A DNA stretch of 64,000 bases from Symbiodinium natans (taxonomy: Eukaryota; Sar; Dinophyceae; Suessiales; Symbiodiniaceae): the NCBI GenBank assembly GCA_905221605.1, contig CAJNDS010002108.1, positions 247,909 to 311,908 of the forward strand, in the 5' to 3' direction. Position 1 is the stretch's first letter; each line of letters opens with the position of its first letter. This document shows, piece by piece, positions 24,151-34,778 of the stretch. A program made the translations under genes and the position numbers. Under the pieces are notes generated by a model. That model saw only the letters and a list, made by a program, of their open reading frames with translations, ran no database searches and was not told the DNA's origin.

Positions 24151-25921
24151 TCGACCCAGGCACCGCAGAGGGCTTGCAGGCGGAGCTGCGCGCGATTTTC
24201 CGTCCAGACCAAGAACCGGTCGCGGACTACTTGACGCGCGTTTCGCGGATTGTCCTCGCGCTGAAAGCGCATGGAGTCACGGTGAGCTCCCGTGACCTTG
24301 ACGCCTTAAGCACCAAAGCCACCCTCCTTGCGGATGAGTTCTCCAAGATAGGCGGGGATTGGCATCCGACAAAGATGGTCCGTCGGCTGCGGACCAGATT
24401 CTCGGTCGCGGCTTTGCGCGGTGGCGAGGACCCCGAAGACGCAGAGGAGATTCAGCGTGAAATCCAATGCATCGGGGAGCTTATCCTCGCGTTGGGGGGA
24501 AAGGAAAGCTCGAGCCAAGAGAAGGTTTGGAGCTCCCCGTCCGATGTGCCAGTTGAAGCCGTGGGGCCGCGTTCCCCAGGGCTCCCACAGCCTGCGACTG
24601 CAAGTGGGTTGGGGGTAGGATTGGACCGCGGAGGTTTGCACACTGCAGAGGTTGCAGGTGGTCCTTCCGCGGCCCGTGACCTGGGCGCGACGGACGGCGA
24701 TTCCCCTTTGCGCGCGAAGCTTGCGGCGCTGGAAATGGAGATAGAAGCCCTGAAGCGAGGTTCGGACGGCGGAGGTTCGCAGACCGGGTCCCAAAACCCG
24801 GCGGGCGATTTTGCCGCCGCACTCGCCGCCCAAACTGAAGCGCTGAAAGAAGCGTTAGCGCAGAGGGGCGGGCAAAGCTCCATAACGACGGTCAAAACTG
24901 ACCTCACGTGGCCGACGCTGACCGACGACAAGTCGGACGCGCGAGACGTTGTCCTGTTCTACGAGGAGTTCGAGGACGTCTGCGCGCTGGCCAACAACTG
25001 CCGCGGTATGAGTGCGCGCGAGAAGCTGCTAGCGCTACGCGGGCGCTGCCGCGGCTCGCGCATGAAGACGTACACGAACGCGTACCGCGCAGCGTGGAAG
25101 TCGGGAGAGGTTCTCTCCGATCCACAGGCGGTGTACGACCGCATCAAGAACAAGCACTTGATGTTCGGGGAATCGCGGGAGGAAAGAGAAGTCCGCGTGG
25201 ATGGTGAGCATGCCTCCCTCGCAAAGGGCAAGCTCACAGGCCACCAATTCGAGCCTTTGTTTGAGGCATCGATCGCAGACCTTGAGGCGGTGGGTCTTGG
25301 GAAGACCCCACGAGAGTTGTATCTCTCGTACCTCCGCAAGATGCCCCCGTATCTCCAAAAGGAGATACGAAACGACAAGCGGTTGTGGCCCGGCGATCCC
25401 AAGGATGGCGGGCTGCGAGGGCCGCAGACTTGGGAGGAGAGCCACAAGGTCGTCTTGGAGTACGAACAGAGGGAAGCAGCTCACCGGGCTGTTTCCCACT
25501 CTGTGTACTCAGCGACCGGCTCTCAGAGCGCGGACCCGTCGGTCGCGCTAGCCGAGGCTCAGAAGGAGATTAAGAGCCTCAAGGCCGCTGCGAAGGCTGC
25601 TGCGAAAGGAGCAGCTGCCGCGGCCAAAGCTGGCGCGGACCAGACGTATGCTGCTGCGTCGAAGGGAGCTGGCAAAGGAGCGGACAAGAAGATCTGCTTC
25701 CACTTTCGCGATCATGGGAATTGCCCGAAAGGGGATGCCTGCCCGTACAGCCACGACAAGGAGCTTCGCAGAAAAGCTCTCGCGGCCAAGAAGGGTGACC
25801 AAACCTTTGCCACTGCGAAAGGTAAAGGCAAGGGGAAGGGAGGTGGCAAGGCAAAAGCCAACGCAAAGCCTAAGGCTGCGGCCAAAGGCGCGGCAAAGCC
25901 ACCAGGCACTGTTTGCCCCTT
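24150..25921 (+). CDS. Gag-like protein with CCCH zinc finger
   Basis: From the frame starting at 24174, about 580 residues are coding up to 25921. The first ~110 residues are helical with many charged positions; about 180-230 could form a coiled coil; residues about 245-430 form an alpha-helical block resembling the retrotransposon Gag (capsid-like) domain, with Trp-Pro and Tyr-Leu-x-x-Leu motifs. There follow an Ala/Lys-rich stretch and a CCCH finger, Cys508-x8-Cys-x5-Cys-x3-His. CCCH fingers bind RNA and would here replace the CCHC knuckles that package retroelement RNA. The Lys-Gly rich tail then leads into a second CCCH finger, interrupted at its first half by the frame change at CCCCTTTT (25916-25923). 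The 62 codons after that in this frame are spurious. Confidence 0.7.
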
Positions 25922-27382
25922 TTCTCCAAGAATGGGTCGTGCAAGAAAGGAGCCAGCTGCGACATGGTCCACAACCTGACGACCTCAGGAGGGACGCCGG
26001 CCTTGCCTGCCAACTGGGCCCCGCCCTCCGGTGCTTCCATGTCTAACCCCTTCGCCGCGTTCAGTGTCCAGATAGGCAGCTCAGGCGTCCAGGCAGGCGT
26101 CTCAGGAGCCGCAGGACGCGCCGCGGTGCAGCAGCACGCGCTTCCGTTGAGCAAGGGCGGGCGGGACAAGTTCGCCACCCTGGACGATCTGCCGAAGGAC
26201 TGGTGGAACCTGGCGGACAACGAGCCGGGAGGCTACCAGTACAGGACGGTAGTCCAGGTGCTCGACCGTAAGGTCGAGTGCATGCTCGACGGATGCGCAG
26301 GCGCAAACCACGTGACAGAGGAACTCGTGGTGGGCATGATGAACCGGGCTGCAGAGCTGGGGATCGGCACCGAAGATCCCGGCTTCCCGGTCGTGAGACT
26401 CGAAAAGTGGGTCCACCCCGAATACGTGCATGGCATTGCTTCGGGAGCCCCCGTTCCTCTGAAGGGGGCAGCAGTCTTGCGCGTCACGCTGCTGGAAGGC
26501 AGGACGGCGGACGACTGTCGCCCCAACACTGAAATTTTCGTGCGATGCAAAATCGCAGCCAGGGGGACGTCCGATTGGCACGGACTGATCCTCGGCGGCA
26601 GAGGGTTGGACTGCGCCGGAAGGATGGGCCTGGGTTTCAGGCCGGGTCCCGACTTTCACGTCCTCGACACGCTGGGAATCAGGATGCCCAGATGTGAGGA
26701 TCACAGCAAGACCCGGAAGGACAGGGCCTATGCCTTTGAAGCGCGGTTGTCAAGCCTGGACGACGCGTCATGCACCGAGCCTGGGGGCGGAAGTCGTGAG
26801 CTTCTCCGCTATGACGGGGAAGAGCCGCTCGAGCTCTCGCCAGGTGATGGGGTGCTGGTGCCAGTCGTGCGGGAGGCAGGAGTCTCCGCAGAGGGATCCC
26901 TGTCCGAGGTTGTGCTTCCGGTTGAGTGTGGGGTTGAGGCTGTGCCAGGTCTCTGGCCCGCGGGAGAGGGTAAAGGGTTTGTGTTGCTTGCCGCCCAAGA
27001 GTGTGATCACTCTCTCCAGCCGGGCGAGGTTGTTGCGGAAGTGCGTTCCGGCCTCGTCAGCACTGCGGCCTGTGGTTGTGGCGCGATTGAGACGGTGTTC
27101 GAGTCAGAGCCGTCTCCGCAGGCATGTGCGGATTGTGGGGTCGCCGTTGCTTCGGTTGACCATGACCCGTGCTTTGCTTGCGGGTCCGCGTCCAGGGCCG
27201 CGGCAAGAAGCTTCCAAGGTTGTTCCTCGTGTGCGCGGTCCTTTGGGCGGCTGCGTACCGGCGCCAGGATCGGTGTGCTATCGGTCCTTGCTGCGGTGAC
27301 TGTTCTCGCCTCGGTGTGGGGCGGGAGCGGCCCGGTTGGGCGCCCTGTTGAGGAGCCTGGAGTGCTTACTTGCAAGGCTTAA
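25921..27382 (+). CDS. Second CCCH finger and retropepsin-like protease
   Basis: This continues Gag in the -1 frame. Reading across the shift completes a second finger Cys-x8-Cys-x5-Cys-x3-His. After a Pro/Ala-rich linker comes a protease-like segment. At residue ~126 (26288) it has Leu-Asp-Gly-Cys-Ala-Gly, where retropepsins have Asp-[Ser/Thr]-Gly-Ala, preceded by a hydrophobic strand and followed by a helix, as in retroelement aspartic proteases. A Gly-Leu-Ile-Leu-Gly-Gly-Arg-Gly-Leu-Asp element near residues 224-233 corresponds to the second conserved retropepsin motif (Ile-Leu-Gly...Asp). Residues about 380-450 contain at least ten Cys in CxxC pairs (zinc-binding-like), then a hydrophobic segment. 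The frame ends at a TAA which is also the left target duplication of the nested element. Confidence 0.62.
27380..27382. repeat. Left TAA target-site duplication
   Basis: TAA immediately outside the left inverted repeat, matched by TAA at 34776-34778. The same TAA closes the protease reading frame. Confidence 0.6.
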
Positions 27383-27527
27383 TCTTCGCATCCGGTGCCC
27401 GAAACGCATCCGGTGCCCGAAATTTCTGCCTGCAAAATCTTGCCAACGTATACCTCGTATAACAGTGAAGCCACAAGCGACGTGTGACAACAGGAGTGTA
27501 AAGACGCCCTCGAGACTTCAATTTTTT
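27383..27527 (+). repeat. Left terminal inverted repeat
   Basis: It begins TCTT followed by two direct copies of the 18-mer CGCATCCGGTGCCCGAAA (27387-27422). Further blocks shared with the right end are ACAGTGAAGCCACAA (27462-27476, followed by GCGACG) and CTTCAATTTTT (27516-27526). Confidence 0.85.
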
Positions 27528-28050
27528 CTCAGAATACAGGGCCAAGGAGTGAAATAAGGTTTGTTCACGCTGTAACCTGTACAGCAAGAACAAGACCTCG
27601 TATTTATTGGCTTCTACTTTCTACAAGGCTACAAGTTACTAGCTCAGAAAATGTCAGAAATGTCGAGGGTAAGAGTAATACTTGAAAGTTATGGTTTAAA
27701 TCAGTATTTAAGATCGCCGAGTCGTATTCTAAAGCTATTATTTTATGATTATGATTACTGCTTCTTGTTTTTGAAGATCATTATCTTTATTGTATGATTA
27801 TGTGTATTGTATTCATATTCTTATTCGCATGTTTATTATCCCGATTATATATATATATAACTATCAAGAAACGTATTGGTGACATTGCATATTGCTTATT
27901 AATTTTTACTGGTTACGTACTTGTTAGTTCTTACTTCATACTCATTACGGTTTAGACATTCGCTTTTTATCGACTAGTATTTATTTGTATTTGCTACTTT
28001 CTACCAATTAATTGTCATTCTTGCTTCTTGCCTCGTACTTTATGATATTT

Positions 28051-29125
28051 ATTACCTATTACTTATTACTTATTACTTATTACTTATTACTTATTACTTA
28101 TCACTTATCACTTATCACTTATCACTTATTACTTATGACTTATTACTTTTTACTTATTACTTATTACTTATTACTTATTACTTATTACTTATTACTTATT
28201 ACTTATTACTTATTGCCTATTACTTATTACTTATTTCTTATGTCTTATTTCTTAATACTTATTACTTATTACTTATTACTTATTACTTATTACTTATTAC
28301 TTATTACTTATTACTTCTTATATACTTCTTACGTATGACTTATTACTTATTGCTTGATGCTTATTACTTATTACTTATTACTTATTACGTATTGCTTATT
28401 ACTTATTACTTATTACTTATTACTTCTTGCTTCTTGCTTCTTACTTGTTTCTTCTTACTTATTCCTTCTTACTTCTTACTTCTTACTTATTACTGAATGC
28501 GTATTACTTGCTTCTTACTTGTTACTTATTACTTGTTACTTATTACTTATTACTTATTACTTATTACTTATTACTTTTTACTTTTTACTTTTTTCTTATT
28601 ACTTATGACTTATGACTTATGACTTATTACTTGTTACGTATTACTTATTACTTATTACTTATTGCATATTGCTTATTTCTTATTACTTATTACTTATTAC
28701 TTATTACTTATTACTTATTACTTATTATTACTTATTATCACTTATACATTATTACTTGTTACTTGCTTCTTACTTTTTACTTATTACGTATTACTTATTA
28801 CTTATTACTTATTACTTATTACTTATTACTTGTTACTTATTACTCATTGCGTAATCCTTATTACTTGTTACTTATTACTCATTTCTTAGTACTTATTGCT
28901 TATTAATTATTACTTATTATATATTACTTCTTACTTCTTCCCTATTTCTTTTTGCATATTGCGTATTGCTTATTGCTACTTGCCTATTGCTCATTGCTCA
29001 TTGCTCATTACTTATTACTTATTACTTATTACTTATTACTTATTACTTATTACTTATTACTTATTACTTATTACTTATTACTTAGTACTTAGTACTTAGT
29101 ACTTATTACTTATTACTCATTATTT
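28051..29125. repeat. (TTACTTA)n heptamer array, left arm
   Basis: About 1 kb of TTACTTA heptamers with single-base variants. The right part of the same element (33980-34535) carries the reverse complement, TAAGTAA. The poly-Leu/Tyr/Ile frames are artefacts. Confidence 0.95.
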
Positions 29126-29529
29126 ATGACTTCTGACTTGTGACTTATGACTTATGATTCAATGCTTGGTGCCCATTACTTATTGTTTATTGCTTGTTAC
29201 TTGTTACTCATTACTTAATCATTCCTTATTGCTTCTTAGAGTGTGCAGAAGAGTGCGCGCTCCGGTACTTCAGAACTTCAGTTTTTCGGTGGGATTCGGT
29301 GCCCTGCGGTTCAAAACTTTATGAAGGGCACCATAGTATTCTGGTTTCGGCATGCCGTGGTTCAGGACTGCATTAGGGTATATCCAGAAGGGTGTAAAGC
29401 AATGGGGCATTCAGGTTGGCGCCCAAAACCCTAAACCAGACATCCCTAAACCCTAATCTCAAACCCCTACTCCTTACTCCCTAATCTCCAATCCCCAGTC
29501 CCTTGTCCCGAGTTTGTATCTGGGCCTTT

Positions 29530-29914
29530 CCTAAACCCTAAACCCTAAACCCTAAACCCTAAACCCTAAACCCTAAACCCTAAACCCTAAACCCTAAACC
29601 CTAAACCCTAAACCCTAAACCCTAAACCCCTAAACCCTGAACCCTAAAACCTTTTGCAGCGAGCCTCTTGCGCCAGCAGCTCGGTTACCCTAAACCTAAA
29701 CCCTAAACCCTAAACCCTAAGCCCTAAGCCCTGAACCCTAAACCCTAAGCCCTAAGCCCTAAGCCCTAAACCCTAAACCCTAAACCCGGATTGGAGTAAG
29801 GGAGTCATTGCATTTCAAAAACAAATAAACCCTAAACCCTAAACCCTAAACCCTAAACCCTAAACCGAAACCCGAAACCCTAAACCCTAGACCCTAGACC
29901 CTAAACCCTAAACC
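29530..29914 (-). repeat. Telomere-like (CCCTAAA)n arrays, three blocks
   Basis: Blocks at 29530-29651, 29687-29787 and 29826-29914, with CCCTGAA, CCCTAAG and CCCTAGA variants. The spacer 29652-29686 contains TTTTGCAG followed by about 24 bases and GGTTA, a microexon-like layout. Confidence 0.93.
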
Positions 29915-29974
29915 TGTACACGGAGGGTCGAGGGGCACGGGCGTGGGGCTTAGGGAGCTTAGGTGTTTTGTCCC

Positions 29975-31100
29975 TTGTCCGAGCGTGTCCGATGCTCGGA
30001 TCCGATGCTTCCCGACAACCCGGAGAAACCCGCACGGTTGGGGGAGACGACAACCCGCGCGGTTGGGGGAGAATTGTCCGATCCGAACCTTCCGAGTTGT
30101 CGAGAAGTGTCGGATCCGAGGTCGGATCGGACACTTCTCCCCAACCGTGCGGGTTGTCGTTCTGGAGAAGTGTCGGATCCGAGGTCGGATCCGACACTTC
30201 TCCCCCAACCGTGTTTTTTGTGGAGAAGTGTCGGATCCGGGGTCGGATCCGACACTTCTCCGCCAACCGTGTTTTTTGTGGAGAAGTGTCGGATCTGAGG
30301 TCGGATCCGACACTTCTCCCCCAACCGTGTTTTTTGTGGAGAAGTGTCGGATCCGGGGTCGGATCCGACACTTCTCCCAACCGTGTTTGTTTGTGGAGAA
30401 GTGTCGGATCCGGGGTCGGATCCGACACTTCTCCCCCAACCGTGTTTTTTGTGGAGAAGTGTCGGATCCGAGGTCGGATCCGACACTTCTCCCCCAACCG
30501 TGTTTTTTGTGGAGAAGTGTCGGATCCGAGGTCGGATCCGACACTTCTCCCCCAACCGTGCTTTTTGTGGAGAAGTGTCGGATCCGAGGTCGGATCCGAC
30601 ACTTCTCCCCCAACCGTGGTTTTTGTGGAGAAGTGTCGGATCCGAGGTCGGATCCGACACTTCTCCCCCAACCGTGCTTTTTGTGGAGAAGTGTCGGATC
30701 CGAGGTCGGATCCGACACTTCTCCCCCAAGCGTGTTTTTTGTGGAGAAGTGTCGGATCCGAGGTCGGATCCGACACTTCTCCCAACCGTGTTTGTTTGTG
30801 GAGAAGTGTCGGATCCGAGGTCGGATCCGACACTTCTCCCCCAACCATGATTTTTGTGGAGAAGTGTCGGATCCGAGGTCGGATCGGACACCCAGACCCG
30901 TCTCTGCGCAGAGGGTGCTTGGTGTCCGATCCAAGGTCGGATCGGACACCCAGCGCCACTTTTTTTGGGGGCCTTTATCGCCTTAGGGCTTTGCGGTCAT
31001 TGGCTTTCTTTCACATAGGCCTTCTGAGTGTCCGATCGCAGGTCCGATCGGACACCCACACATGGCCCCGAGAAACAAGTTAGAAGTGTCCGATGCAAGC
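29975..31100. repeat. 58 bp hairpin satellite
   Basis: About a dozen tandem units of 57-58 bp between 30160 and 30890, with diverged relatives at 29978-30160, 30920-30951 and 31027-31058. Each unit is a perfect palindrome: arm GGAGAAGTGTCGGATCCGA, loop GG, and the complementary 19-base arm, joined by a spacer CCCAACCGTGTTTTTTGT. Each arm itself contains the palindrome CGGATCCG. All six frames are nearly stop-free, so the long frames here (about 350 codons on both strands) are artefacts. Confidence 0.95.
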
Positions 31101-31442
31101 CGTCTCGTAAAGAAAATGACGCCAAAACCGTTGAACATCGAACTTCTTGCAATAAAAAACCGTGTTTTGGATGCTTTCTGGCCGCCGGACCTACGCCGGT
31201 GATGCTCATGATGCTCCCACCCCGCCATCACGGGCATCAGCGGCTTGGCCCCGGAAAGGCTTTCCAGACACCCTTTGGCTCCTCCCCAAAAGCCCGAATC
31301 TCCAAGACGATAGGGGTAAGTTTTGAGCCGATTCAACCTCTAAACCTGTAGCCTTGCAGCCTTAGAACGTACGGGAACATGACACTGGTTTTTCTGCGGC
31401 GTTGTCGCCTGTGAGTACAACATCCCAAGATATCGGTACACA
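31101..31442. other. Spacer within the nested element
   Basis: Mostly unique sequence with no recognised gene or repeat. Confidence 0.4.
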
Positions 31443-32042
31443 GGTAGATTTTATGCTTTAGGGTTTAGGATACATATATATATATATATATTATCTTTGG
31501 GATTTCTGTATATTTTGTACGGGAATTGCCTATATTCTTAGTGTTTTATTATGATGAGGGGTACTAAAGTCCATCGGGTAAGGGTATTAAACTTAGATTT
31601 TATGCTTTAGGGTTTATGATATATATATATATATATATATATATTATTTGTGGGATTTCGGTATAGTTTGTATGGGAGTTGCCTACATTTGGAGGGTTTT
31701 ATTGCGATGAGGGGTACTAAAGTCCATCGGGTAAGGGTGTTAAACTTAGATTTTATGCTTTAGGGTTTATGATATATATTATTTGTGGGATTTCGGTATA
31801 GTTTGTATGGGAGTTGCCTACATTTGGAGGGTTTTATTGCGATGAGGGGTACTAAAGTCCATCGGGTAAGGGTGTTAAACTTAGATTTTATGCTTTAGGG
31901 TTTATGATATATATTATTTGTGGGATTTCGGTATATTTTGTATGGGAGTTGCCTACATTTGGAGGGTTTTATTGCGATGAGGGGTACTAAAGTCCATCGG
32001 GTAAGGGTGTTAAACTTAGATTTTATGCTTTAGGGTTTATTC
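31443..32042. repeat. Satellite of about 133-151 bp, four to five copies
   Basis: Units contain AGATTTTATGCTTTAGGGTT, a variable (AT)n stretch, GTGGGATTTCGGTATA, then GGGGTACTAAAGTCCATCGG. Unit length varies with the AT run. The last copy is cut at TTTAGGGTTTAT and runs into telomere-like DNA. Confidence 0.92.
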
Positions 32043-32050
32043 CTGAACAG

Positions 32051-32376
32051 TAAACCCCAAACACTAAACCCTAAACCCTAAACCCTCAACCCTAGACCCT
32101 AAGGCCTAAACCCTAAACATGTGGGCTTGCACTGTTTCAGTTTTTTTGGGGGGTGGAGGTTTAAGAGGTTAGGCTTCGGGTTCAGGGATTTGGGCTTGCA
32201 CTATGTTTTTTTTTGGGGGGGGGAGGAGGTTTAAGAGGTCAGGGCTTAGGTTCAGGGATTTGGGCTTGCACTGTTTTTTTTTGGGGGGGAAGTCTTTGGA
32301 GGCAAGATTGGGCCTCTAAACCCTAAATCCTAAACCCTAACCCCTAAACCCTAAACCCCAAACCCCAAACCCTAAA
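32051..32376. repeat. Telomere-like blocks flanking a 72 bp tandem repeat
   Basis: CCCTAAA-type DNA at 32051-32119 and 32313-32376. Between them are three copies of a unit of about 72 bp containing GGGCTTGCACT, a T/G homopolymer run, and GGTTTAAGAGGT. Confidence 0.85.
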
Positions 32377-32402
32377 ACGGACCTCGGGTCCATCGAGGGA
32401 TT

Positions 32403-32860
32403 GAGGCAGTGCTTTGGGCATGGGCGTAATATATCAATGACGTTCTTAATCCCCCCCCCCCCCCCACCCCACCCAGCAAGACCAAAGCAGTCAGTGCTTT
32501 GGGCATGACGTAATGTCAATGACGTTTCTTATCCCGCCCCCCCCCCCCACCCCACCCAGCAAGACCAAAGCAGGCAGTGCTTTGGGCATGGACATAATAT
32601 CAATGACGTTCTTATCCCCTTCCACCCCAGCAAGACCAAAGCAGGCAGTGCCTTGGGCATGGACGTAATATCAATGACTTTCGTATCCCCCCCTTCCACC
32701 CCACCCAGAAAGACCAAAGCAGGCAGTGAATTGGGGCATGACGTAATATCAATGACGTTCTTATCCCCCCCCCACCCCACCCAGCAAGACCAAAGCAGGC
32801 AGTGTTTGGGGCATGGAGTAACATCAATGACGTTCTTATCCCCCCCCCCGGCAAGACCAA
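32403..32860. repeat. Tandem repeat of about 75-85 bp, six copies
   Basis: Units contain GGCAGTGCTTTGGGCATG, GACGTAATATCAATGACGTT, CTTATCCCCCC and CAGCAAGACCAAAGCA. Length differences come from the C run. Each unit carries one or two TGACGT-type words. Confidence 0.92.
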
Positions 32861-32994
32861 AACAGGTACATGTAGAATGTTTGCGAGAAACAGCACGAAT
32901 TTTACCCTCGACTCTTTCTTGGATGTTGTTCTAAACCACATGTTTGAGGCCCTGAAGTAAGGAGTAACATAGCGTCAATTGTGGCACCGTCTGG

Positions 32995-33700
<706 letters not shown>

Positions 33701-33979
33701 CGTCGTCGTCGCAGTTGCAGTAGCCGTAGCAGTAACAGCAGCAGCAGTAGCAGTAGCATTAGTATTGGAATCGCGTTAGGGAAAATAGAATCAATAGAAA
33801 TCGTAATCGTGCTCGGATAATTGTGACTATCATTGTCACTATCTCGATATAATTACAACCATTACGATTACATGTTGATGACTAGCGCAGTGCGCTCTTG
33901 AAGCAAACAAAACCATGGGAGCACACATAATTCTGCGTTCTCGCCTTTAATTTAAGAGCGCGCACTCCGAATGGCGAGC

Positions 33980-34535
33980 GCCCGAAGTAAGAAGTAAGAA
34001 GTCACCAGTAATTACACAATAAGTAGTAAGTAAGTTACACATTGTTATGTGATCAGCAGTAGGTAATAAGTAGTAAGTAACAAGTAACAAGTAGGAAGCA
34101 GTAAGTAATAAGTAATAAGTAACATGCAACAAGCAATAACCAATACATAATAGGCAATAAGTAAATCAGTGACAAGGAACAAGTAATAAGTAACAACCAA
34201 CAAGTAACAAGAATCAAGCAATAAGTAAGAAGTAAGAAGTAAGAAGTAAGAAGCAAGAAGTAATAAGTAATAAGCAATAAGTAATAACTAATGAGCAATA
34301 AGTAAGAAGTAACAAGTAGTAAGTAATAAGTAAGAAGTAAAAAGCAATAAGTAATAAGCAACAAGTAGCAAGTAATAAACAATAAGTGATAAGTAATAAG
34401 TAATTAGTAAAAAGTAATGAGTAATAAGTAATAAGGAAGAAGTAATCAGTAATTGGAAAAAAGTAATGGGTGAGTAATAAGTAACAAACAATAAGTAACA
34501 AGCAATACTCAGTAAGTAACAAGTAAACAGTAGTA
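33980..34535. repeat. (TAAGTAA)n heptamer array, right arm
   Basis: Heptamers TAAGTAA with variants, the reverse complement of the left-arm heptamer at 28051-29125. Together they make the nested element a giant inverted structure. Confidence 0.92.
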
Positions 34536-34667
34536 CCTCATAATAACAATTTAAGCTTCGCGGCTTGATATCTTCAGGCTTCTTTTATTTCGCTTAATGT
34601 TAAAGTTGGAGCTCGAGAGCAAGAACAGTATTCCGCGTCCTCGTCCTTGTCCTTGTCCTTAAAGCCT

Positions 34668-34775
34668 AAAAATTGAAGAATGCAAAACTGTCGTCGGTTG
34701 TGGCTTCACTGTCAATTGGTTTTATGTTGACAAATTTTCGGGTACCGGATGTGTTTCGGGCACCGGATGCGGAGA
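34668..34775 (-). repeat. Right terminal inverted repeat
   Basis: The reverse complement begins TCTCCGCATCCGGTGCCC, continues with a second, slightly diverged copy of the 18-mer, then carries the ACAGTGAAGCCACAA block (complement at about 34697-34711) and CTTCAATTTTT (complement 34668-34678). TAA follows at 34776-34778. Confidence 0.85.
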
Positions 34776-34778
34776 TAA

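Noticed and set aside
25911-25925. Canonical -1 slippery heptamer at the Gag/protease border
   Set aside because: CCCCTTTT does not fit the X XXY YYZ pattern in the Gag frame, and the shift lies inside a zinc finger; kept only as a weak alternative to a one-base deletion.
28012-29099. Hydrophobic Leu/Tyr/Ile frames resembling membrane proteins
   Set aside because: They are translations of the TTACTTA heptamer array.
29894-30986. Open frames of about 310-370 codons on both strands
   Set aside because: They run through the 58 bp hairpin satellite, which is stop-free in nearly all frames; the encoded repeats are by-products of the tandem DNA.
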